Of a stretch of DNA of 64,000 nucleotides, positions 55,984 to 64,000 are shown piece by piece. Position 1 is the stretch's first letter, and the number at the start of each line of letters is the position of its first letter. The notes under the pieces are model-generated. The model searched no databases, was not told where the DNA came from, and saw nothing but the letters and a program-made list of their open reading frames with translations. The stretch covers positions 120,903,050 to 120,967,049 of the forward strand of contig OX421961.1 of assembly GCA_949128115.1 (NCBI GenBank), read 5' to 3'. A program made the translations under genes and the position numbers. Origin of the DNA: Anaspis maculata (lineage: Eukaryota; Arthropoda; Insecta; Coleoptera; Scraptiidae).

Positions 55984-56154
55984 ATGCTCCTGGTCAGCGG
56001 ACAGCCGCCGTCGGTTCTGCAGCAAATGTGTTCGTTACCGTTTCCGTATTTTTCCGTCGACGCCCTGTCCAACATCCTCTACCCGACGCTGTTGGCTTGC
56101 TGCGTGAAAAACGAACACACCACTACCATACTGAAACAGGAATTGTCGTTTAAT
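55984..56154 (+). CDS. SCAPER: SCAPER, exon d
   Basis: The acceptor TCTTCCATTTCAG ends at 55983 and donor GTGAGT begins at 56155. It is 57 codons, phase 0. It reads [39 protein letters not shown] and [15 protein letters not shown]. This corresponds to the SCAPER block PTVLQKLCQLPFQYFSDP, LFPSLIAACY and IILEQEMSC near the C terminus. The preceding intron is about 9.4 kb. Confidence 0.95.
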
Positions 56155-56215
56155 GTGAGTACTGTTTGCTTTGGATTCGGTTAAAATGGTTATTGAAAAA
56201 TGCATTTTGTTGCAG

Positions 56216-56281
56216 CTCTTGGAGGAGTTTCGAAACTCGACCGCAGGTCAACAGCACCGTCTCATAAAACTTTTAACTTAG
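56216..56281 (+). CDS. SCAPER: SCAPER, terminal exon e
   Basis: After a 61-bp intron with acceptor TTTTGTTGCAG, the frame LLEEFRNSTAGQQHRLIKLL continues in phase 0 and stops at 56281. Vertebrate SCAPER continues several dozen residues beyond this point (to a KKEKK-like tail), so this tail is shorter and divergent. AATAAA follows at 56297-56302 and again at 56797-56802, consistent with transcript ends. Confidence 0.8.
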   Translation, partial: LLEEFRNSTAGQQHRLIKLLT

Positions 56282-56810
56282 TTTCGCAGCTGAACTAATA
56301 AACTAAACAGCTTTAAACATGTTTATTTAATTTTTTTGTTTTCTCGAGTCTCGTTAGTACTTACGTTTTTTCTGTGCAATTTTCTTCTAATCACAAAGAA
56401 TTTGTTCAGAGTTGAGGCGCTTGCAAGCGAAGGGGTGTAAGTAAATTTCTGAAAAATTGGCATTGGCATCGTGAAGAATCGAGTGGTCAACGGATGGATA
56501 CATCCGGTAAACATGACAGCTACAATTCTACCAAACGATATAACGAAAAAAAAAACTGCAGTATTCTGTCACTTGTACCCCTTGGCCTGTAGGGACCTCA
56601 ATTCATTGTTAATTTTAATTGACCACGCACTCATTAACATAGTGATATTGATAGTCTCGTCGCTTTTACACAAATAATAATAATAATAGACTGTTTCAAG
56701 TGAGTATCTATGTGATTTAATATTATACTATTTATAGTGATATATACCTACCTAATATATATTTTTAAGTAACAGCTGTGTAGCTTTTCATAATGAAATA
56801 AAGTACCATA
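56282..56810 (+). terminator. Probable SCAPER 3' UTR and poly(A) signals
   Basis: AATAAA hexamers are at 56297-56302 (only 16 bp after the stop) and at 56797-56802. An (AAT)n run lies near 56675-56690. The second signal gives a more usual UTR length of about 520 bp. Confidence 0.5.
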
Positions 56811-56819
56811 AACTAAATT

Positions 56820-59065
56820 TGGCATCGTTTTGAATGTAACCCAACTGGATGTCAAAAGTGTCGCGAAGATTTTCGATGGGTTTTGCGAAATTTCCAGTAG
56901 ACATCCAGTCTCCTAGACAATATATGCTTAATTCTGCAATTAATATGATCTGCTGAAATTAATTCTGCTGTACATTAATGGTAAGTGCCATGAGATTTTT
57001 TTAAGCCAAAATTATATGCAGTCACACTGTAAATCCTGTTTGAGAACCACTGGCAGCACCCAAAAACAATCAGTTTGGCAAGAATGGCAGGGTGTCAGTT
57101 GTAATTGTGTGTCAGAACCTCCAGAAGGGTTCAGAAGTGGAATAATACCTAGTGTTCGGCTCAAATTTACATGTTTCATTTGTTGTGGGGTTTTTCGAGT
57201 TGGCGACGGATCGATGTTTTGTTTTTGTTCTGTTGTCTAGTAAACAAAAAGAGTTCGAAAAAGCACACGCTCGGAAAACGTCCGCGTTTTCACTTATTTT
57301 ATACATTGTACATTATTCACCCATCTCCGTCGTTTTTCTGTGTCACCCCGAGTTTGGCTTTGCCCCCTTGTGTAGTGCATGGCGTCTACGGCAAGAACCC
57401 GTCATCAGGAGTCGACTTCCTGCAAGACTTGAGATCAGGCGAGTACCGACAATTTTATGTTTCCATCAAATCGGTGTGCACCCCTTGTTGAGACGGGGCC
57501 GCAGTGGAAAAGATTTTCTATTATTTGTGATTCATAATTATTCACATCACATAACTGAAGCTGAAACGAAGAAAACAATTATTAGGCTATGTCTACAAAT
57601 AATTTCCAGGGTCGTCTTACATTTAGTTTATTCCACTGTCCCCACTTTGGTTTCTCGTAATGTTGATACTCTTGTTGATAGTGACGTTTTGGGATAATAT
57701 TGTTTGATGTTCTTTTGTCATTTTGAAACTCCTTGACAAAGCGATTTCGCCGATTTCGGATATTCAGCCCTCACTTAGGTAACGCAGGTCAGTAAGCATA
57801 TTTAGCATACTTACTCCCATAGACAAGGAATGTCAAAACGCTGCGCTTACTTGGATCGGCAACTTAGCTTCAGAATTTAAGCCGAGCTCAGCGCTCCCAG
57901 CGCAATGGAGGGGCACTAATCAGAGAAGTGCCTACTAGATTTTCCGTTTGAAATTGAAGACTTCCAATTATTGTTGATGTGAGCATTTTTGCTCTTGCTC
58001 CGTTTGTGCGAGGAGTTGCTAAGGAAACTCTCCTAGCAACTCCTTGCACAAACGAAGTAGAGCAAAAATGCTTCTACAACACTTTTTTCCCGTTTTTTGG
58101 ACGGTTGAGAAGACCAGATATTTGTAAAAATCAAACATATTAATTAAGAAAATGTATACAAATAAAATTAGGTATTCTGTAACGGACGCAACAATGAGGT
58201 TCACTAAATTGTCCAGGCGGGGGGACAAACACTTTTGAGATGAACTCCAATTTTCACAAGCAGGGTCGAAGATGCGCAGGTAATGGGAACTGGAAGCAGC
58301 AAAGTCATCTTCTGAAGTTCTGAAGGTTCCTACTGCTGAGTTCAAAACCGGCTCGGGATGTCCTAGCTTGACTTGAGGGCTTGATGGGGGATATGCGCAC
58401 CTGGGCGAGGGGTCCCCAGGGAATCCAGAACTTGTTGAATAAAACGTTGCACAAAAACTACTTTGAATACTGCCACATCATCCAATATCCAACACTAATT
58501 CACAGAATAACTTGTATGGACACTAAACTTGCTATAATAACTTATATGCCGATCAGCTTTTAAATTCAGCACTAGAACGGTAATTTTTGCACGCCAAGTT
58601 GGCAATTCTGCGATATTTGGGGATGCTCAAATTTGTAATGTTGGATCAATATTTCCTCAGATGACCTTGGATTCGTATTGTCAATCGAGTACAGCGCTGT
58701 TGCAAGATTGTATGAATGCTCAAGACGTCTTGATTTTGGTAGACTTTCTCCAGTTTAAATGGGCGACTGGTGAACAGTTTTTTTTGAATAAAATAGTGAA
58801 TCATAATATACCATCATATCATATACTAGGTTGAGAAAACTGTTCTAATGTATGGTCAGAAATGAAGACCTCGGGACTTGAGGTATGAATCGGTCGAGCC
58901 GAGAAAGATCACCAATCAGGGGTGGGAAGAGTGACGCTGGCGCCACCTTGGAGGCAGGCAGGGAGGCTCAACCCCAGACGCCAACCTCTCGAAAACGTTG
59001 CCACGGCAGTTTTACGGGGAGTGCGTAGACCCTGCTTACTCCCATTACTCCTTTCTACAACTTTC
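56820..59065. other. Intergenic sequence after SCAPER
   Basis: No gene recognised. The 181-codon frame at 57152-57697 has no known domain and no splice support. A hairpin at 57971-58081 is listed separately. Confidence 0.5.
57971..58081. repeat. Near-perfect hairpin of about 110 bp
   Basis: GAGCATTTTTGCTCTTGCTC mirrors GTAGAGCAAAAATGCTTC. CGTTTGTGCGAGGAGTTGCTA mirrors TAGCAACTCCTTGCACAAACG. The loop is about 14 bp. Probable small foldback MITE. Confidence 0.8.
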
Positions 59066-59069
59066 AACT

Positions 59070-59271
59070 GCCGTTCACGTTTGAAATTTAGTAGAATGAC
59101 TTTTTGGAGCCAAAATAAAGTGACAAGCTGGAGGGCTACGACTGATGGCAACTGCAAAGTTTTGAAGCGAAACTGTCAGCGGCCATCAGCCGTATCCTTC
59201 CAGCGCTTCAGCTTGTCACTTTATTTTTGCTCCAAAAAGTCATTTTACTGGAGATAAAAAGTAAACGGGAT
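59070..59271. mobile_element. Foldback MITE (GTAGAATGACTTTTTGGAGC family), copy 2
   Basis: GTAGAATGACTTTTTGGAGC near 59091 mirrors GCTCCAAAAAGTCATTTTAC near 59229. The outer part (CCGTTCACGTTTG against the inverse of TAAACGGGATATG) also mirrors. Same family as 54666-54879. Confidence 0.82.
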
Positions 59272-59274
59272 ATG

Positions 59275-60335
59275 TACCATGTAGCCATTGATGGTGGTAA
59301 ATAAACGAAACATCTCAAACCCATGACGACATTAAAAATCAAGAGTAACAATCAAATAACAGCTGATTGCACATTTTATTTGAAAGGTTCTGACAATATT
59401 GTATAAATCACTGAAAGCATACTTAATACTTATAAAGAAAAACTAAATTGGAAAATGTCAAGAACTGGACTGGGCGAGGCCGATGATGTGACACACCAGG
59501 AATCCCCTCGTTGAATAACGACACTCAAATGCTCTCTTGAAAATTCCATTAAACGTACCTATTTAGTAACCTAAATTCGCCTAAATTACAATTAGTACAG
59601 AACAAAATCATTTTGTCCGTTGTTGATAAATACGCCTACGTAGCTCGGGATACTCATTCTTATCTTCAGACAAAATGCTCGAATCATCAGAAATCAAAAG
59701 AAAATGCAAAAAGAAATCGCCTGCTCTTTTGTCCATGATCAGCAAGTTGTTGAGTTGTTGTATCTCTGTTGTTCTTCTGAACACTTCAAACTGCCGAGGT
59801 GAAACGTTTGACGTTGACATATACAGTTTGACGTTTTTAAAATGTCAAAATTATATTGAACCGAAGTAAGAACCCTAGTGTCCCGCATGATATAGTATAG
59901 CCAAGATAGAACCACTTTTTCGGTTACCGGTTCTTAGAGTCACGATTTGGAACACGCCCTCAGTCTTGAGGCAGCATTGGAGTTCTTCAAAGCATATAGG
60001 GCGTGATGAGCGCTGAGCTAGAAACATATGAAAACTTGAAACAATGATTATTATGATACAGAGTTCAAACAACAACTTGAAAAAAAGCGGGCCATTCCAG
60101 GACGGGGGCTTCGGGTGCTTTGGGCAGGCTGGACCACTTGACAATATGCCCGACGGCGTACCCCGTTGATAAACATTTTGATGTGCCGATAATGGGGTCG
60201 CTTTTCCTTGGGACGGCGACTGAGAACCGTTGGGAAGACGGGAGAAGGACTATGAGCTGACGGAGGTGGACACGGAGACAGAGAATGGCCAAGGATCTGG
60301 ACGGTGGCCGGTCGTAGTGGTCCCAGTTCCTTGCA
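59275..60335. other. Unassigned sequence
   Basis: No gene recognised. A 70-codon - strand frame at 59608-59820 (FEVFRRTTEIQQLNNLL) is protein-like in composition but has no identifiable domain. Confidence 0.4.
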
Positions 60336-60339
60336 GATT

Positions 60340-60800
60340 TGAATCGTGCATCATTGAATGGATCAGTAATAATGCCGTAGTTCTCGAGATACTTTTCTTG
60401 GATGAGTTTTGCTGTTACATTCCACATTGTTTTGAGAACACTCTCTTTGTAAAACGATCCATCTCTCTTGCGCATATTACTCGTCCAGTCCTTTAGGATG
60501 AGAGCAATTTTCTCCACTGAAGTTGTTTGTTCCAAAACTCTCGAAATTGTTTCCAAACCGATGTTTTCAACTTTTTGGTATTCTCCGGCGTAAGTTGGTC
60601 AATATTCTTATCGATTCCTGCAGTGGAAGCATTCCCAAATCGCCACATTTTGACTTGACAAGCACCAGTCATATATTTTTGAAAAATCTTGAAACAGTTG
60701 TTGATTCCCCGTGGCAACCACGAGGAAAGGCTCCACCAACACACCAACATCGAAATTATTCAGCTCTTGGATAAAAGTGAACTCTTGCGCAAGTTGAGAC
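60340..60800 (-). pseudogene. Crypton/ZMYM-type N-terminal (core-binding-like) domain fragment
   Basis: Reading down: LTPENTKK and TSVWKQFREF in one frame, then TTSVEKIALILKDWTSNMRK, DGSFYKESVLKTMWNVTAK, IQEKYLENYGI and DPFNDARFKSAR in the next. The order is typical of the N-terminal core-binding-like region of Crypton-derived proteins (ZMYM, QRICH1, KCTD1 and insect relatives). A one-base frameshift lies near 60550, and the recombinase catalytic part is absent because unrelated sequence begins after FKSAR near 60340. Function, if intact, would be DNA recombination or DNA binding. Confidence 0.5.
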
Positions 60801-60839
60801 GACTTAGGCCGTTCGAACTTACAAAGTAAATCCAAAAAT

Positions 60840-61345
60840 CAAAGCTAGTACTTCGATCAAACACTGTGATTGATAAGTGTTCTAACAAAACAAAAATAAC
60901 AATCCAGTGGGTGAAATTGAGACTGTTAAGGATGTTTTATCAATTCAAGTTAGTGAACAAGTGGCTAATTAATTAGTATACACTAGGTGCTATGTACATA
61001 AATCAGAAAATTAAAAAAAAAATCAACAGGTCAGAAGAATGGGAACCGAAACGACATTCGCGAGTTTGCAGTCGGCATTTTATTGGCAATGCGAGATCAA
61101 ATGATCCAAGGCGCCCCTCATAATATATTCCATCTATATTTGGTGATGTAGCCCATCAGTTATTAGTGAGTGAATACCTATGATTATTCATATCAATTCA
61201 TTGTTTTGTAGGTCAATGGAAACGCTGCTAAAAATGATCTTCACGGCAAAGTGTGTAGATGTAAAATTCAGGTTTTGCAGCCCAAAATTGAAGAAAGTTC
61301 CTTAGTACTTGGTTAAAAAAATGAGCCATAGTTGAGGTTGAGCCT
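60840..61345. other. Spacer, possible 5' flank of the PIF-like copy
   Basis: AT-rich, no gene recognised. Confidence 0.4.
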
Positions 61346-62526
61346 ATGATTATCCAGACTGATCCCGAACCTCATCTACAGCCTGTTGCTCTGGACGACG
61401 TCCAGAAGATACGACACTTTTCGGCTCAAGTTAATTTACTCACCAGCAATGAGAAAGACGTCCGTTTTTGCTTTGAATGCGAGTTTCAGCCCAATTGTGA
61501 GGTGTCGACGTATTGCAATATACCCTAAAGCGACAAGTTCAGACGCTATAACGTATGGTCCGAAAGTTTTGGGAATTTCTTTAAAAGCTGATAACTTTTT
61601 TTTGATAGTTTAAATTTTGTAACTTAATATTGCAAAAACTAGAGTCATCTTCAACAATTTCAAATTCGTATTCAACATATTGAAGATGGGCCATTATCTT
61701 TGATGGCTCTCGATTTTCTTCTGCCATGTTCAGTCATTCTCTGGACAACAGCAGGATTAATTTCTCAGAGCTCCTGCCTCCCAATGTACCGCAAGCTCGA
61801 CCAATATAAGATTTTTGGTAAGTATTGAGCAGGATAGTATACGACAAGGGATGGTAAGCTGCGAATGAAGACCAATTACGGCGTCACATTTTTCAATAAC
61901 ATTCGAGAATTTCGCATTTGACAAATTGATACAAAAAATCATGGAACATGGCAGAAGATAATTGAGATCCATCGAAGATAATGGTCCATTTTCAATATGT
62001 TGAATATGAATTTGTTATTGTTATGTATGATGTCAATTTTTGCAATATCAAGTACGAAAATAAAGACTATTCAGAAAAAGTTATTAGCTTAGAACTATTT
62101 CCCAAAACTTTCGGACCATACGTTATGCTAATGTTGGTGTTGGGCCATCCAGCTCAGAAGAAATATGTCGAGTGTTTAGCGGGATGAGGTCTGTGACATC
62201 AGACGACCAGCTTCTTCATCTAACGGGCGTGCACTTTGATGTTTTCAATTTTCTTCTACCGTTGTTGGACGTGAATTCGCACGGAAATGAAATTCTTAGT
62301 ATGGGAAACAAACTCCTTCTTTTCTTGATCAAAATGTATTTAGGACTCACTTATTCTGCTTTGGGATTATTGTTTGATATCAACAGAATGACAGTCCAAC
62401 GTATTTTCCTAAAAATACTAGAGGAACTGGGTAAAAAAACAAAAAAAAATCATTTTGTGGCATTCAAAGGAGGTAGTTTTGGACTGCATGCCCAAAGCTT
62501 TCAAAGCGAATTACCCTAATTGCCGT
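61346..62526 (+). pseudogene. PIF/Harbinger-type transposase, truncated copy with foldback insertion
   Basis: The frame reads VALDDVQKIRHFSAQVNLL, then FCFECEFQPNCEVSTYCNIP. After that, the CAA present in the sister copy is TAA (nonsense). A foldback element splits the frame at 61549-62123. The frame resumes with SVTSDDQLLHLTGVHFDVF, LLPLLDVNSHGNEI and YSALGLLFDINRMTVQRIF, the helix-turn-helix part preceding the DDE domain. Homology ends near 62526 at NYPNCR, so the catalytic D, D and E are missing. It converges with the copy at 62900-64000. Inactive. Confidence 0.82.
61549..62123. mobile_element. Palindromic MITE inside the PIF-like transposase
   Basis: ACGTATGGTCCGAAAGTTTT near 61551 mirrors AAAACTTTCGGACCATACGT ending at 62123, with TA at 61547-61548 and 62124-62125. 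The uninterrupted sister copy (- strand near 63808) has the empty site GACGCTATGCTGATG, confirming the insertion. The arms mirror with centre near 61836, and ATGTTGAA/TTCAACAT and GAACATGGCAGAAGA blocks are paired. Length about 575 bp. Non-coding. Confidence 0.9.
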
Positions 62527-62529
62527 GGC

Positions 62530-62895
62530 GTTTCCAGCGAATGTATTCCTTGACACCTTGACAGTCATTTACCGTTCAGGTTTTTTTCGAAAACCACAGT
62601 GGAGGACCAAGGATTTATCGTGAAACCATCTTCTAAATTGATCTCGAAACTGATGAAATTTCTTTTCAAAATTTGATTTTTGTTGGATTTTTAAACAGTT
62701 TCCACGCTTAAAACAAGCATACAGAACTCTCCTGTAGTCAGAAAAAAGTCCACTGGAATTGATTCCGCAACGACTTCTTTCACCAATCCAACTCTCCCAG
62801 GGGGCGATCACATGTCACCATCTGTGCAAAGTTTCACCTTGGTATCATGAGGTGCAAGGTTAAAACGTTTACGAGCCGTACTAGTAAAGCAACAT
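62530..62895. other. Spacer between the two convergent transposase copies
   Basis: The frame at 62569-62811 on the - strand has no recognised domain. It may be the 3' non-coding end of the - strand element. Confidence 0.4.
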
Positions 62896-62899
62896 ATTC

Positions 62900-64000
62900 T
62901 TATAATTTTCCATGAATAATTGGAGGTTGAAAATTTGCCAAAACACAACACATTAAAACAATGTCATCGATAACAGGTAAGAGATCATTTTGAAAGGAAT
63001 GTAAAATGCCATATATTTTGACTCTTTGAATTACCCTTTCAACATGTATTCTAACGCTTGCTACAGTGTAGGTTCTTTCAACTTCTTCTTCGGTTAAATG
63101 ACCATCGTGCATAAACGGAGGCATTACAATAATCACATCTTCATATTTCACTCCAGGGAAGCCCTTGTCACAAAGTACTAAATCTCCCTTTTCTAACAAC
63201 TCAAGTAGACCACAATCATTTGTGATGAAGCTATCACTTGAACGTCCACCATAACACTTCGACACAAAAGATATTATATCCACTGGGTGTTATACCAATT
63301 AGGAATTTGGCTGTGAAGGTTCCCTTGTAATGTGAAAACGTGAAAATTCTGCGATCAACAGCACTGGGCTGTTGTATTTTGATCTCTGTGCGATCAATTA
63401 TCACACGACAATTAGGATAATTCGCTTTAAAATCTTTGGGCATGCAGTCCAAAACTACCTCCTTAGAAGGCCAAAAAAGAATGTTTTTGTTTTTTCAGTC
63501 AGTTCCTCTAGTATTTTAAGGAAAATGCGTTGGACTGTCATTCTGTTGATATCGAACAATACTCCCAAAGCAGTATAGGTGAGTCTCAAATACATTTTCA
63601 TCAAGAAAAGAAGGAGTTTGTTTCCCATAACTAGTAAGAATTTCATTTCCGTGTGAATTCACGTCCAACAACGGTAAAGGAAAATTGAAAACATCAAACT
63701 GCACGCCCGTTAGATGGAGAAGCTGGTCGTCTGATGTCACAGACCTTATCCCTCTAAACCCTCGACATATTTCTTCTACACTGGGTGGCCCAACACCAAC
63801 ATCAGCATAGCGTCTGAACTTGTCGCTTTGGGGTATATTGCAATACGTTGACACCTCACAATTGGGCTGGAACTCGCATTCAAAGCAAAAACGGACGTAT
63901 TTTTCATTGCTAGTAAGTAAATTAGCTTGAGCAGAGAAGTGTCGTATCTTCTGGACGTCGTCAAGAGCAACAGGCTGTACCTAGATGAAGTTCGGGATCA
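62900..64000 (-). pseudogene. PIF/Harbinger-type DDE transposase, frameshifted, runs off window
   Basis: From the window edge downward: VQPVALDDVQKIRHFS, FECEFQPNCEVSTYCNIPQS, QLLHLTGVQFDVFNF, a frameshift near 63645 (four extra bases), then ALGVLFDINRMTVQRIFLK, PKDFKANYPNCRVIIDRTEI (first catalytic D), another frameshift near 63285, CYGGRSSDSFIT, LVLCDKGFPGVKYED (second D) and RIHVERVIQRVK (E), ending IIHGKL at 62900. The DDE_Tnp_4 catalytic triad is visible but split over frames, so no active protein is made. The start lies beyond the window. Confidence 0.88.

Noticed and set aside
57152..57697. 181-codon frame, the longest in the window
   Set aside because: No domain or homologous block recognised, no splice-site or promoter support. 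A second frame there (GVYGKNPSSGVDFLQDLRSG) looks somewhat protein-like but also lacks support.

Overview
This is animal nuclear DNA, most likely from an arthropod. It is AT-rich, has no operons, and its real genes are short exons separated by long transposon-filled introns. The confident host gene is the 3' half of SCAPER on the + strand: five exons between 39503 and 56281, with consensus splice sites and compatible phases, ending in a stop codon and poly(A) signals. A second gene-like piece, on the - strand (24096-24735), is two exons of a SWIM-type zinc-finger protein joined by a 120-bp intron. The transposon types (piggyBac, PIF/Harbinger-like, FoldBack/MULE-like, Crypton-like, a jockey/CR1-like LINE, tRNA-headed SINEs) fit an insect. 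Species cannot be named from the sequence.

Most of the window is mobile DNA, and its outstanding property is an abundance of long inverted repeats. At least ten elements are palindromic along much of their length and end in TIRs flanked by TA. The best supported are 2097-3921, 4776-5573, 9202-12473, 17283-18735 (a truncated sister lies at 13295-14700), 20562-22161, 26880-27926, 32716-34438, 42177-44020 and 61549-62123. Smaller hairpins lie among them. Several are nested, and paralogous empty sites support the insertion order.

Layout. 1-4510: a decayed reverse transcriptase (- strand) split by a FoldBack/MULE-like element with a 9-bp target duplication, which itself carries a palindromic element. 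4660-5575: two foldback elements. 7419-12646: a probable TA-flanked element holding a piggyBac remnant (TTAA site) and a 3.3-kb compound palindrome. 13290-19055: two copies of one palindromic family, the second inside a larger TIR element that recurs at 40397-42049. 20560-28030: more palindromes, the SWIM gene, a THAP-like remnant and a Harbinger-like element. 29440-36765: a 5.6-kb diverged tandem array with one copy of a short-TIR element on each side. 39503-56281: SCAPER exons, with introns full of LINE, SINE, palindromes and a satellite. 59000-64000: another foldback copy, a Crypton-like fragment, and two convergent, inactivated PIF/Harbinger-type transposase copies.

The CAANATGGCGG motif, resembling the YY1/Pleiohomeotic site, recurs in several otherwise different palindromic elements, often at mirrored positions. 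Several palindromes lie in SCAPER introns in transcribed sequence, so the pre-mRNA should contain long double-stranded hairpins.
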